A stretch of 64,000 nucleotides of DNA, taken from the NCBI GenBank assembly GCA_052084925.1, contig JBQDEV010000003.1:208905-272904 (forward strand), read 5' to 3'. The notes beneath the pieces were generated by a model. The model did no database searches and was not told where the DNA came from. It worked only from the letters and a program-made list of their open reading frames with translations. Position 1 is the stretch's first letter, and every line of letters begins with the position of its first letter. This DNA comes from CmP2 sp052084925 (GTDB lineage Bacteria; Actinomycetota; Actinomycetes; Actinomycetales; Micrococcaceae). The position numbers and the translations under genes are program-made. This document shows, one piece after another, positions 25,474 to 34,825 of this stretch.

Positions 25474-26232
25474 GTGAGCACAGATCTCTTCTCGCTTCAG
25501 GGCAAGCGAATTCTCGTGACCGGCGGCGGCCGTGGTCTCGGACGTGCCTTGGCCGAGGGCCTCCACGCTGCCGGCGGGCAGATCGCTCTGGTCTCTCGAA
25601 CCCAAGAACAGGTAGACGCCGCGGCCAACGACATTGGTGCAGGCGCGGTGGGACTTGCCGGAGACGTGGGAACCGAGGAACCGGCGCAGCTTCTGGACCG
25701 TGTTGAGGAGGCACTGGATGGTCCCGTGGACGTGGTGTTACATGCTGCGGGAATCCAGCACCGACAGCCTGCCGAAGAATTTGAGCGTTCCGCTTGGGAA
25801 CAGGTACTGCACGTCAACTTGACGGCACCGTTCTTGCTGTCACAGGAAGTCGGACGGCGTCAGCTGGCAGACCGCAGACACGGCAGCCACATTTTCATCG
25901 GATCCGTCACGAGCCTGCAGTTCGTGCCGAACGTGGCGGCCTATATGGCCACGAAATCTGGCATAGACGGGGTGACTCGTTCGCTCAGCGGCGAGTGGTC
26001 TGGCTCGGGAGTTCGCGCCAACGCCATCGGCCCCGGCTACTTCCGCACGGAAATGACTGAGCCGTTGTTTCGGGACAAGGAACGCTACCAAAAGATGCTC
26101 GACCGGATCCCAATGGGGCGTTTTGGCGACCCGCAGGAACTGGTGGGTGCCGCCGTCTTCTTGGCCTCTGAAGCCTCGAGCTATGTCACGGGCCAGCTGC
26201 TGATGGTCGACGGTGGCTGGACCACCTACTGA
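25474..26232 (+). CDS. SDR family oxidoreductase
   Basis: A 252-residue classical SDR, gluconate-5-dehydrogenase-like in general appearance: TGGGRGLG near residue 16, HAAGIQHRQPAEEF, catalytic Ser in IGSVTS, YMATK as Tyr-Lys, and a C-terminal MVDGGWTTY. GTG 25474 with AGGGAAG upstream is preferred; ATG 25402 would add 24 residues unlike the family and has no ribosome binding site. It is the first gene of the plus-strand transporter operon behind operator copy 4. Substrate unknown, perhaps a sugar acid or polyol. Confidence 0.85.
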   Translation: MSTDLFSLQGKRILVTGGGRGLGRALAEGLHAAGGQIALVSRTQEQVDAAANDIGAGAVGLAGDVGTEEPAQLLDRVEEALDGPVDVVLHAAGIQHRQPAEEFERSAWEQVLHVNLTAPFLLSQEVGRRQLADRRHGSHIFIGSVTSLQFVPNVAAYMATKSGIDGVTRSLSGEWSGSGVRANAIGPGYFRTEMTEPLFRDKERYQKMLDRIPMGRFGDPQELVGAAVFLASEASSYVTGQLLMVDGGWTTY

Positions 26233-26307
26233 CCCTGTGCCGCAACGGCCAGAGCCCTTGTGGCACTACGAATCTTCATCGACCGTCATTCACACATCGG
26301 AGTATCA

Positions 26308-27576
26308 ATGTCCAACGCAACATCAGGGATCGGGCGCCGCCGTTTTCTGCAGTGGGCGGGAGCCGGGCTGGTAACAGCGTCGGCTGTTCCCATGCTATCG
26401 GGCTGCGCCGGACCCGGAACAGACGAATCCACTCTCCGCCTGGGAGCGATGTTCCCGGTGACCGGGCCGAACGCGCTGCTGGGGGAGGAATCCTGGCGAG
26501 GAGTACGGATCGCTGCGGATCTACGCAACCGCCAGGGAGGGATTGCAGGCAAAGAGATCGAGCTGATCTTTGCCGACGTCCCGGATGTGGCGGCGGCGGC
26601 ATCCGAAGCGCGACGACTGGTGTTTAACCAGAACACCAAGCTGGGGTTGGGAGCCTACGGTTCATCGCTGGGCTTGGCAGCGTCTGAGGTTTACGCGCGC
26701 ACCGGCAATTCCTATGTGGAGCTGGGTGCCGTCTCGGAGGCCATTACCGCGCGCGGATACGACAACGTCTTCCGAATGAATCCGACGGCGCGAGACATGA
26801 CGGTCCGCCATATGGATTTCATCGAGAACTATCTTGCCGACCAGCTGGGCAAACCGGTCTCGGAGCTCAGCGTCGTCATGCTGCACGAGGACTCCTCCTA
26901 CGGCCAGTCCATTATCGACTTGGCGGCGGAACAAGCCAAGGAGATCGGACTGACTAGCTTCCGCGGCGAAGCCTACAGCGCGACGTCGACGGACCTCTCA
27001 TCCACGGTCCTGCGTCTGCGCCAGATGAGTCCGGATATCGTTCTAGCGGTCTCATACGCCGCAGACGCTGTGCTGTTGGCACGCCAGATCCGCGACAACA
27101 ACGTCAAGCTCGGCGCGTTCATCGGCACCGGCGGTGGGCACTCGCTGCGCAGTTTCTACGATTCCGTGGGCTCGCTGACGGAGGGCGTCTACGACGTTGA
27201 CTTCGCCCAGATCCACATCAGTCCGGATTACACCCCCGGCATCGATGAATTCGTGGAGAGCTATCGCGAGCGCTTCGGCAGCGACCCGGCCTCAGGCCAC
27301 TCCATGGCCAACTACAGCGGAGCCAATCTCGTCTTCGACATCCTGGAGAGCACTGGCGGTAACGACGACCCAGATGCCTTCCGCGAGGCCGCGCAGTCAA
27401 TGTCGCTGCCACCTGCCTCGACGACAGCCGGATGGGGCTACTCCCTGGACGAAAACAACCAGAACACTCGCGGCGAGATGTACGTCATGCAATGGAGCGA
27501 CGGAAACCTCGAGACCGTGTGGCCGCCGGAGGCTGCGGTGCGCGAACCCCAAATGATCACGCCGTTCGGCCTGTGA
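26308..27576 (+). CDS. Liv-type ABC transporter substrate-binding lipoprotein
   Basis: A 422-residue type I periplasmic-binding protein. The N terminus has a twin-arginine motif (RRRFLQW) followed by a hydrophobic stretch and lipobox LSGC, so export may be through Tat with lipid anchoring. LGAMFPVTGPNALLGEE is the typical first strand of LivJ/AmiC-like proteins. ATG 26308 has GGAG upstream; the frame from 26260 adds a poor leader. It delivers an amide, amino acid, aromatic acid or other small carboxylate to the permease genes that follow. Ligand not predictable from the sequence. Confidence 0.9.
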   Translation: MSNATSGIGRRRFLQWAGAGLVTASAVPMLSGCAGPGTDESTLRLGAMFPVTGPNALLGEESWRGVRIAADLRNRQGGIAGKEIELIFADVPDVAAAASEARRLVFNQNTKLGLGAYGSSLGLAASEVYARTGNSYVELGAVSEAITARGYDNVFRMNPTARDMTVRHMDFIENYLADQLGKPVSELSVVMLHEDSSYGQSIIDLAAEQAKEIGLTSFRGEAYSATSTDLSSTVLRLRQMSPDIVLAVSYAADAVLLARQIRDNNVKLGAFIGTGGGHSLRSFYDSVGSLTEGVYDVDFAQIHISPDYTPGIDEFVESYRERFGSDPASGHSMANYSGANLVFDILESTGGNDDPDAFREAAQSMSLPPASTTAGWGYSLDENNQNTRGEMYVMQWSDGNLETVWPPEAAVREPQMITPFGL

Positions 27577-27592
27577 CGGAAAGGAACCAACG

Positions 27593-28480
27593 ATGGAACA
27601 ACTGATTCAAATCGTGGTTGCGGGCCTGATGCTCGGTGGTGTGTATGCGCTCATCGCCGTCGGCCTGAATCTGATCTTCGGCGTGGTGAAGATCATCAAC
27701 TTCGCCCATGGCGAGCTCGTCCTTGTCGGCATGTACCTGACATGGTGGCTCTGGCTCACCTTCGACCTGAACCCCTATCTGTCACTGATCATCGTGGCAC
27801 CGGTGACCTTCCTACTGGGTGTCTTGATCCAGCAGTTCTTGGTTGGCCCGATGATCAACTCCTCGCCCATGATGAAGATCTTCTTGACGCTGGGGCTTTC
27901 AGTTTTTCTGCAGAACCTCGCGCTCTTCATGTTCGGCGGTCAGTTCCGTACCGTGAACGTTCCTTGGGCAGAGCAGAACTTCACCATCCTGGGGATCAGC
28001 GTGACTTACGGGCGAATCACGGCGTTCCTGGTCGCACTGCTCCTGGTCTTCGGGTTGTTCTACCTGATGAAGCGCACTCTCACTGGCAAGGTTCTTAACG
28101 CAATCGTCGAGGACCGTGAGACCGCCGGAACCATCGGTATTCCTGTTCGCCGGTACTACCTGCTAGCCATGGGGCTCGGCGTCGGATTGGCCGGAGTCGC
28201 CGGAAGCCTGATCATCCCGTTCCAGGCGGCCTACCCGCTCGCCGGTGCACACTTCACGCTGATGGCGTTCGTTGTGGTTGTCCTCGGCGGTCTCGGAAAC
28301 ATGGGAGGCGCACTAGTGGGCGGTCTGATTCTCGGGGTCGTGGAAACCCTGACCGGAACCTATCTTGACCCGGGCCTGCAACAGGTAGCAGTTTTCGTTG
28401 TCTTCATCATCGTGCTCATCGTGCGCCCTCAAGGCATCTTCGGTGGCGCAGCCCGTAACGCGGAGGTGGGCCTGAAATGA
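27593..28480 (+). CDS. Liv-type ABC transporter permease (LivH-like)
   Basis: A 295-residue permease with about eight helices. Hallmarks are GGVYALIAVGLNLIFGVVKI, then NFAHGELV at the N terminus and FVVVVLGGLGNMGGALVGGLILG near residues 225-250, the EAA-like coupling region. It forms half of the membrane channel of the importer. It starts 16 bp after the binding-protein gene and overlaps the next permease by four bases. Confidence 0.93.
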   Translation: MEQLIQIVVAGLMLGGVYALIAVGLNLIFGVVKIINFAHGELVLVGMYLTWWLWLTFDLNPYLSLIIVAPVTFLLGVLIQQFLVGPMINSSPMMKIFLTLGLSVFLQNLALFMFGGQFRTVNVPWAEQNFTILGISVTYGRITAFLVALLLVFGLFYLMKRTLTGKVLNAIVEDRETAGTIGIPVRRYYLLAMGLGVGLAGVAGSLIIPFQAAYPLAGAHFTLMAFVVVVLGGLGNMGGALVGGLILGVVETLTGTYLDPGLQQVAVFVVFIIVLIVRPQGIFGGAARNAEVGLK

Positions 28481-29496
28481 AAAAACTGTCACTCCCTTGG
28501 ATCATCATCCCTGCAGCGATCGCGCTGCTGCTTCCCCTCGTTACCTCGGACCAGTATCTGCTGCACATCGGTGTCTTGGTGCTGATGTACATCGGCATCA
28601 CTGTTGCCTGGAACATCCTTGCCTTCGGTGGGATCCTCTCCCTGGGCCACGCAGCCTTCTTCGGATTGGGCGCCTACACGGTCGCGATCTTGTATGTCGA
28701 CTTCGGCGTGAACCCGTGGATCGGCATCCTGGCTGGTGGACTCGTGGCAGGGTTCGGGTCCTTGCTGCTGGCGATCCCAATGGTCCGATTGCGCGGACCG
28801 TTCTTCACGCTGGCTACCCTGGCATTCGTCGAGGTGTTGCGGCTGCTGGCAGTCTGGGCCGTTCCCGTTACCAACGGCTCGGTGGGTATCACCACGCCCG
28901 CCGATGAAGGGTTCCTCTACATCTCCTTTCAGGACCGGGAACCGTACTACTACATTGTGATGGCGATGGCCGTCCTGGCAATTTGGGCTTCAATCTGGAT
29001 CTACCGGTCGAAGCTGGGATACCACCTGCGCGCCATCGCCTCCGATGAAGAGGCCGTTCAAGCGCTCGGTGTAAAAACCAACCGCATCAAGGTGCTGGCA
29101 CTGGTCATTTCCGCTTCCATGACGGGCGTGTTCGGTGCATTCGCGGCCATCTATTTCTTTGTCATCGACCCAGCGACCCAGTTCAACTCCGCGCTGTACT
29201 CCGTGCAACCAGCGCTCAATGGAATCATCGGCGGCATGGGCACCATTGCTGGACCCATTGTCGGAGCCATCGTGATGACTCCTTTGGGCGAGTGGCTGCG
29301 CGTCACATTCTCGGGTGCTGCCCAGGGCGTGAACTTCATGATCTACGGCATCGTGCTGATCGCCATGGTTCGACTGCTTCCGGGCGGTCTCGTCGACGGA
29401 TACCACGCGGTGGTCCGTCGGTTGATGGGCAAGAACCGGCGCGAGCCTGCGGTTGAGACTGCGGCGAGCATTGATGAGAAGGAGGACGAGCGATGA
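28477..29496 (+). CDS. Liv-type ABC transporter permease (LivM-like)
   Basis: A 339-residue permease, about ten helices. ILAFGGILSLGHAAFFGLGAYT and IGGMGTIAGPIVGAIV are LivM signatures. The last 35 residues form a charged cytoplasmic tail. It pairs with the LivH-like subunit. Start and stop overlap both neighbours by four bases (ATGA), so the set is translated as a unit. Confidence 0.93.
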   Translation: MKKLSLPWIIIPAAIALLLPLVTSDQYLLHIGVLVLMYIGITVAWNILAFGGILSLGHAAFFGLGAYTVAILYVDFGVNPWIGILAGGLVAGFGSLLLAIPMVRLRGPFFTLATLAFVEVLRLLAVWAVPVTNGSVGITTPADEGFLYISFQDREPYYYIVMAMAVLAIWASIWIYRSKLGYHLRAIASDEEAVQALGVKTNRIKVLALVISASMTGVFGAFAAIYFFVIDPATQFNSALYSVQPALNGIIGGMGTIAGPIVGAIVMTPLGEWLRVTFSGAAQGVNFMIYGIVLIAMVRLLPGGLVDGYHAVVRRLMGKNRREPAVETAASIDEKEDER

Positions 29497-30218
29497 GCAC
29501 GAATCAACCTGTGCTGAGCGTTGACGGCGTCACGAAGCGGTTCGGTGGAGTCCAAGCTGTGGGCGGGGTATCGCTGGAGCTGCAGCCTCAGGAAATTATC
29601 GGCATCATCGGACCGAACGGCGCGGGCAAGACGTCATTCTTTAACCTCGTTTCCGGAATGTTCATCCCAGACCAGGGCAGTGTCCACTTCAACGGGCAGA
29701 ACATCACCCGTATGGGATCCGCTGACAGGGCCCGCGTCGGGATCGGCCGGACTTTTCAGGTCGTGCGACCCTTCGGGGGAATGACCGTGGTCGAGAACGT
29801 GATGGTTCCCCTGCTGGTCAACGACGCCAAGGTGTCTAAAGCACACGATAAGGCTCGCGAGCTACTCGCGGATTTGGGTATCGAGCATTTGACCAACGCT
29901 CCCACCGAATCACTGACCCTGGCACAGCGCAAGCGCGTCGAGGTTGCACGGGCCTTGGCCACCGATCCGAAGCTGTTGCTTCTCGACGAGGTGCTGGCGG
30001 GACTGAATAGCAACGAAGTCACCAAGGTGCTCCCGTTCGTCAAACGTGTTCGCGACCGCGGCGTGGCGATCCTGATGATCGAGCACATCGTCTCGGCTGT
30101 CATGGAGGTGTCCGACCGGATGATGGTGTTGGACCACGGACAGACTATCGCCGAGGGTGACCCCGAAACCGTCATCAAGGATCCGAAGGTCGTTCAGGCC
30201 TACCTCGGAGAAGGTTAA
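29493..30218 (+). CDS. Liv-type ABC transporter ATP-binding protein (LivG-like)
   Basis: A 241-residue ATPase with Walker A GPNGAGKT, the LivG-specific GIGRTFQVVRPF, and Walker B KLLLLDEVLAGL. The signature helix is changed: where LSxGQ is expected the sequence reads LTLAQRKRVEVARAL. That is a recognised variant of LivG proteins but makes the motif weaker. ATGA overlap with the LivM-like gene; the LivF-like gene follows after 12 bp. Confidence 0.92.
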   Translation: MSTNQPVLSVDGVTKRFGGVQAVGGVSLELQPQEIIGIIGPNGAGKTSFFNLVSGMFIPDQGSVHFNGQNITRMGSADRARVGIGRTFQVVRPFGGMTVVENVMVPLLVNDAKVSKAHDKARELLADLGIEHLTNAPTESLTLAQRKRVEVARALATDPKLLLLDEVLAGLNSNEVTKVLPFVKRVRDRGVAILMIEHIVSAVMEVSDRMMVLDHGQTIAEGDPETVIKDPKVVQAYLGEG

Positions 30219-30230
30219 AGGAGACGAATC

Positions 30231-30935
30231 ATGTTGGACGTCAAGAACATCTCTGCCTTCTACGGAGATGCCCAAGCGCTGGAAGACGTATCGCTATCGC
30301 TGAAGCCGCATCAGGTCACAGCACTGCTGGGTCCCAACGCGGCGGGCAAATCAACCACCTTGCGCGTTATCTCGGGCACGGTGGCAGCCGCCAGCGGCTC
30401 AGTGAGCTTTGAGTCCCAGGACATCACGAAGATGAGCCCAGCCGAACGGGTTAATCTCGGAATCGTTCACGTTCCTGAAGGTCGACGGCTGTTCGGATCG
30501 ATGTCAGTGGAAGACAATCTGGTTCTGGGCGGCTATTCCAAACGCAAGGACCGTAAGACGACGCAGCGGTTAGAGAAGGTCTATGGCCTCTTCCCGCGGT
30601 TGGCCGAGCGGCGTAAGCAAGAAGCCGGGTTGATGTCGGGCGGTGAGCAGCAGATGTGTGCTGTGGGTCGCGGACTGATGGCTGACCCTCGAGTGTTGAT
30701 GATCGATGAGATGTCTCTCGGTCTAGCACCGGTGATCGTGACGCAGATGTTCCAGATTGTCCGCGACATCGCGGACACGGGGATGACCGTGCTGCTCGTG
30801 GAGCAGCACATCAAACATGCCTTGGAGGTTGCGGACTTCGCCACGATCATCGACGGCGGCCAGACTAAGGTGTCCGGAACCGCCGAGGAACTGCGCAATT
30901 CGGACACAGTACGCGAATCCTACTTTGGGTCGTGA
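30231..30935 (+). CDS. Liv-type ABC transporter ATP-binding protein (LivF-like)
   Basis: A 234-residue ATPase. Walker A is GPNAAGKST, with Ala in place of Gly at the fourth position. The signature is SGGEQQM, with LAPVIV after Walker B and the LivF hallmark VPEGRRLFGSMSVEDNL. AAGGAGA precedes ATG 30231. It completes a five-component importer; dehydrogenase genes follow after four bases, tying transport to oxidation of the substrate. Confidence 0.93.
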   Translation: MLDVKNISAFYGDAQALEDVSLSLKPHQVTALLGPNAAGKSTTLRVISGTVAAASGSVSFESQDITKMSPAERVNLGIVHVPEGRRLFGSMSVEDNLVLGGYSKRKDRKTTQRLEKVYGLFPRLAERRKQEAGLMSGGEQQMCAVGRGLMADPRVLMIDEMSLGLAPVIVTQMFQIVRDIADTGMTVLLVEQHIKHALEVADFATIIDGGQTKVSGTAEELRNSDTVRESYFGS

Positions 30936-30939
30936 CGTG

Positions 30940-32028
30940 ATGAATGAACGTCCCACGCACGACTCGGTATCGACCATGCGCGCGTTGCGAGTTCAATCCC
31001 TCGATGGTTGGGACATCGCACTTGATGACGTTGATGTCCCGGTTTCCGGCCCTGGTGAGCTGCTTGTCCGTAGTGAAGCTGTCGGCCTGTGCGGTTCCGA
31101 TGTACATGCTTGCCGCGGAGATGCCGGCTATGAGTGGATGCGCCCGCCGGTCACGTTGGGACATGAAACGGTCGGAACCGTGATCGGACAGCATTCGGAC
31201 CTAGACCAAGATTGGGTCGGGTTACGGGTCGCGATGATCGCGATCCAAGGGTGTCTGGATTGCAATATCTGCGCGGCGGACCGGGGCAACTACTGCCCGA
31301 ACCGCACTTGCCTCGGGCTGCACAGTGACGGCGGGCTCGCCGAGTTCTTCACCATTGCCGCACAGCGCGTGGTCGCCATCGATCGGGACCTGGACCTTGA
31401 GATCGCCGCATTGCACGAGCCGGTGGCCATCGTGTTGCATGCGCTCGAAGCGCTGCCCGACTCCTTGGAAGGTGCCCAGGTTGGCGTTACCGGCCCAGGC
31501 ACTATCGGACTGCTGTCGGCGCTGGAATGTCGCCGCCGAGGTGCCAATGTCACCATCTACGGGCGCCCGGACGCCGACGAAATCCGCCTGAACTGCGCCG
31601 CTGACTTGGGCCTGACCGTAGGCCGAAGAGTGGAGACAACGCCAGCGGACTACTGGGTGGAGGCCTCCGGATCCGAAGACGGACTCAATCGCGCGGTGCG
31701 TGCCTGCGCCAATCGGGCCCGCATTGCGGTGCCGGGCTTGTTCGGACGCTTGCCGGAAGTCCAGATGAACCTGTTGGTGCGCGGCGGTATGTCCCTCCAC
31801 GGTAGCTACGGCTATCGGACCGAGCATTTTCATCGAGCCGCAGATTTCATCGCCGAGCATCAGGAAAAGCTGACGCGCATGGTGACTCCCTACCCCCTGG
31901 ACCAGGCCGAGCGGGCACTACGCGACACCGCCGCAGGTCAGGTCATCAAAGCTCTCGTCATTCCCGAGCAGACGCCCGGAGGAATGACGATCACCACGAA
32001 GAAACACGAGAAAGCCGGAGTGCTATGA
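30940..32028 (+). CDS. zinc-dependent medium-chain dehydrogenase
   Basis: A 362-residue MDR-type enzyme. CGSD (near residue 48) and GHE supply catalytic zinc ligands. The GCLDCNICAADRGNYCP loop supplies the four structural-zinc cysteines. The Rossmann motif is GVTGPGTIGLL. It resembles L-threonine, sorbitol or butanediol dehydrogenases but cannot be assigned to one. ATG 30940 is four bases after the LivF-like stop; a second ATG at 30976 would also fit. It is coupled by ATGA to the iron-dependent alcohol dehydrogenase. Confidence 0.87.
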   Translation: MNERPTHDSVSTMRALRVQSLDGWDIALDDVDVPVSGPGELLVRSEAVGLCGSDVHACRGDAGYEWMRPPVTLGHETVGTVIGQHSDLDQDWVGLRVAMIAIQGCLDCNICAADRGNYCPNRTCLGLHSDGGLAEFFTIAAQRVVAIDRDLDLEIAALHEPVAIVLHALEALPDSLEGAQVGVTGPGTIGLLSALECRRRGANVTIYGRPDADEIRLNCAADLGLTVGRRVETTPADYWVEASGSEDGLNRAVRACANRARIAVPGLFGRLPEVQMNLLVRGGMSLHGSYGYRTEHFHRAADFIAEHQEKLTRMVTPYPLDQAERALRDTAAGQVIKALVIPEQTPGGMTITTKKHEKAGVL

Positions 32029-33224
32029 GCAGTAAGAACTGGAATCCATCACCCACCGAAGAATCCGTATTTCTCGCCCCCTCGGCGGTCATCGGAGGAG
32101 CTGGCTCAGCCCGATCCGCTGGTGCTGCGTTGCGTGACCGACTTGGGGTCGACGGGGGCACGGTGCTGCTCGCCGTCGACGACGTGGTCCGTTCGGCTGG
32201 GCTAATCGATCCCATCGAAGCTTCCTTGATCGAGGCAGGTTTCACGGTGGTCACCCATGGCGGATTCGGCGCCGAGCCGAACTCCGACGTGCTGGATCCG
32301 ATCATTGGTGACGCGCGAAGCGCTAAAGCTGTCGCTGTCGTCGGAGTGGGCGGTGGCTCGGTGCTGGACTCCTCCAAGCTGATCGCACTCATGCTGCGTA
32401 ACGAGGGCACGTGTGCGGACTGGATAGGATCGGTGAACCCTGAGAACGGGGTGGCGCCGATGATCCTGATCCCCACCACCTGCGGCACTGGATCCGAGAC
32501 CACTAAGATCGCGATGGTCACCATCGACGGCACCAAACGCGTCTCTGCATGCGATCTGTTCATCCCGCAGATCGCGATCGTTGACCCCGAGATGGTCGCT
32601 TCGTTGCCGCCATCCGTCATTGCCGCCACCGGTATGGACGCTTTGGCCCACGCCACCGAGAGTCTGATGGGGACCAACGCCTCGATTCTTTCCTCCACTC
32701 ACTCGCTGCGTGCGATGGAGCTGATCACTGACAACATTGAGGCGGCGTATGCCGGCGATAAGGAAGCACTGGCTTATGTCATGTGGGGCTCACATCTGGC
32801 CGGACAGGCGCTGAACGCAGGTGTCGTGATCGGACATTCACTGGCCTATTGCCTGGCGAACGTCCGGCCGATGCCCCATGGCGTCAGCTGCGCGATCGCG
32901 TTGCCGTATTGCATCGCCTACAACCAGAATCTTGAGCCAGCTCTTGCAGAACGGATAGCACGGAGCCTGACTCGCGGCGCCAGTGATCAGCTCCGCGACG
33001 CAGCGGGATATGTCCAGGACTTGGCGAAGCGTCTGGGCCTGCCGACCACCCTTGCTGAGGCCGAAGTGGATGCGCAGTCCATCCCGCAGATGGCCCAGCT
33101 GTGCGTTGGTTCCTACCCACGACCCACCAACCCAGAAACCTTCGATGAGGGGAAGATCGCCGCTCTCTTCGAATCGATGGAGACCGGCGACCTCGACGAC
33201 GCTTTTGCCGTCACGGCGCCCTGA
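32025..33224 (+). CDS. iron-containing alcohol dehydrogenase
   Basis: A 399-residue group III alcohol dehydrogenase. The NAD-binding GVGGGSVLDSSK lies near residue 105 and TTCGTGSETTK follows. Metal-ligand regions are GMDALAHATES and VIGHSLAYCLANVRPMPHG. Such enzymes oxidise or reduce small alcohols, hydroxy acids or lactaldehyde in the cytoplasm. It is translationally coupled to the zinc enzyme, giving two different alcohol dehydrogenases in one operon, followed by an aldehyde dehydrogenase that would take the product. Confidence 0.9.
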   Translation: MSSKNWNPSPTEESVFLAPSAVIGGAGSARSAGAALRDRLGVDGGTVLLAVDDVVRSAGLIDPIEASLIEAGFTVVTHGGFGAEPNSDVLDPIIGDARSAKAVAVVGVGGGSVLDSSKLIALMLRNEGTCADWIGSVNPENGVAPMILIPTTCGTGSETTKIAMVTIDGTKRVSACDLFIPQIAIVDPEMVASLPPSVIAATGMDALAHATESLMGTNASILSSTHSLRAMELITDNIEAAYAGDKEALAYVMWGSHLAGQALNAGVVIGHSLAYCLANVRPMPHGVSCAIALPYCIAYNQNLEPALAERIARSLTRGASDQLRDAAGYVQDLAKRLGLPTTLAEAEVDAQSIPQMAQLCVGSYPRPTNPETFDEGKIAALFESMETGDLDDAFAVTAP

Positions 33225-33278
33225 GGCGCTGCACACTCAGTACGGCCGAAGAACAGATAACAGCGTTAGGGAAGATAC

Positions 33279-34727
33279 ATGGAACTGAATCTGAAAAATC
33301 TCGTCAACGGTGAATTCGTGGAGGGCTCCACCTCGGAACGGATCGACGTTTTCAACCCGGCACGACCCGATCAGAAGGTCGGATCGGTGCCGTCGATGAC
33401 GAAAGAAGATCTGGAACAGGTCTTCGCTGCAGCGACGGCGGGCGCGACCACCTGGAAGAAGACCGGTTCACTGGAGCGTGGAAAAGTCCTGCTGCGCGCC
33501 GCCGAGCTGATCCGTGAGCACAAGGACGAGCTGGTCTCCACAATCGTCACGGAGATGGGTAAAACGACCGCCGAAGCCACCGGTGAAGTGGGCAAGACTG
33601 CCGAATTCTTCGAGTACTACGGCTCGATGGGCCGCGACGAGTTCGGACAGTTTCTTCCGGATGGACGCCCGGAAACCTTCGCCGCTCGACTGGTTGAGCC
33701 GCTCGGTGTCGTGCTTTTGATCACCCCCTGGAACGACCCACTGCTCACGCCGGCGCGCAAGCTGGGGCCGGCGCTAATTTCGGGCAACGCTGTGATCATC
33801 AAACCAGCGACCGTGACGCCGCTAATCACTCTGCGACTGGCAGAGATCCTCCACGAAGCGGGTCTGCCGGCCGGAGTCCTGGGGACGGTCACGGGACGGG
33901 TGTCCAAAATCGGTGACGCGCTCTTCGAATTCGACCAGCTCAAGGCTGTCTCCTTCACCGGATCCACCGCGGTTGGCAAGGACATCCAGAACCGGCTCTC
34001 ACACCGTGGTGTACGAGTGCAAACCGAGATGGGCGGCAAGAACGCCGCAGTCATCATGGACGATGCCGATCTCGAGCTGGCGGTGCCAACAATCGTTGCT
34101 GGTGCCTTCGCCCAAGCTGGCCAGCGCTGCACCGCGACCAGTCGGCTGATCGTTCAGAAGGGGGTCGCTAGCCGGGTCCGCGACATGATCGCTGAATCCG
34201 TGATCCAACTCCATGTGGCCCCCGGCCAAACCGAGGGCGCCGACTTGGGACCCGTCGTGGATGAGGCCTCGCAGCAGTCCATTCGTGAACACATTAGCCG
34301 TGCGCGGGCACAGGGCGCCGAAGTGGTTGCTGAGAACGAACTGACCGGGGCAGCAGCCGAGGCCGGCTACTTCGTCGCTCCGACGTTCCTACAGATCACC
34401 ACACAGAATGACCTCTGGGCCGAGGAAGTATTCGGCCCCGTGTTAGGAATGGTCGAAGTCGATACCCTGGACGAAGCTATCGAGCTCGTCAATGATTCGG
34501 TCTATGGCCTGTCCAGCTCGATTTTCACTCGCGATCTGGGGCAGGCCTTCGACTTCCTCTACGGAGTGGACACCGGGCAGGTCTCCATCAACCAACCGAC
34601 CACCGGATGGGATATTCACCATCCCTTTGGCGGGTTCAAAGACTCCGGATCCGGCTACAAGGAACAGGGCCATGACGCCCTGACCTTCTACACGCGAGTA
34701 AAGGCCGCCGCAATCCGCACGAAGTAG
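33279..34727 (+). CDS. NAD(P)-dependent aldehyde dehydrogenase
   Basis: A 482-residue ALDH. The general base Glu is in QTEMGGKNAAV and the nucleophile is Cys284 in GQRCTATS. NPTGWDI-type C-terminal segments read QPTTGWDIHHPFGGFKDSG, as in semialdehyde or ketoglutarate semialdehyde dehydrogenases. It oxidises an aldehyde to an acid, probably the step after the two alcohol dehydrogenases. It is the last gene of the plus-strand arm and is followed by a perfect hairpin terminator. Confidence 0.92.
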   Translation: MELNLKNLVNGEFVEGSTSERIDVFNPARPDQKVGSVPSMTKEDLEQVFAAATAGATTWKKTGSLERGKVLLRAAELIREHKDELVSTIVTEMGKTTAEATGEVGKTAEFFEYYGSMGRDEFGQFLPDGRPETFAARLVEPLGVVLLITPWNDPLLTPARKLGPALISGNAVIIKPATVTPLITLRLAEILHEAGLPAGVLGTVTGRVSKIGDALFEFDQLKAVSFTGSTAVGKDIQNRLSHRGVRVQTEMGGKNAAVIMDDADLELAVPTIVAGAFAQAGQRCTATSRLIVQKGVASRVRDMIAESVIQLHVAPGQTEGADLGPVVDEASQQSIREHISRARAQGAEVVAENELTGAAAEAGYFVAPTFLQITTQNDLWAEEVFGPVLGMVEVDTLDEAIELVNDSVYGLSSSIFTRDLGQAFDFLYGVDTGQVSINQPTTGWDIHHPFGGFKDSGSGYKEQGHDALTFYTRVKAAAIRTK

Positions 34728-34756
34728 ACTCGCGCATCGCAGCGGTGTTACCACGA

Positions 34757-34792
34757 CACAGGGGCGGTCGACAGTTGTCGACCGCCCCTGTG
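34757..34792. terminator. bidirectional hairpin terminator
   Basis: A perfect 36-base palindrome: CACAGGGGCGGTCGACA (34757-34773) pairs completely with 34776-34792. It separates the ALDH gene from the convergent aldolase gene. Confidence 0.85.
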
Positions 34793-34825
34793 CTGCGCTT
34801 CAAATCTGCGAGAGCTTCGTTTGAT

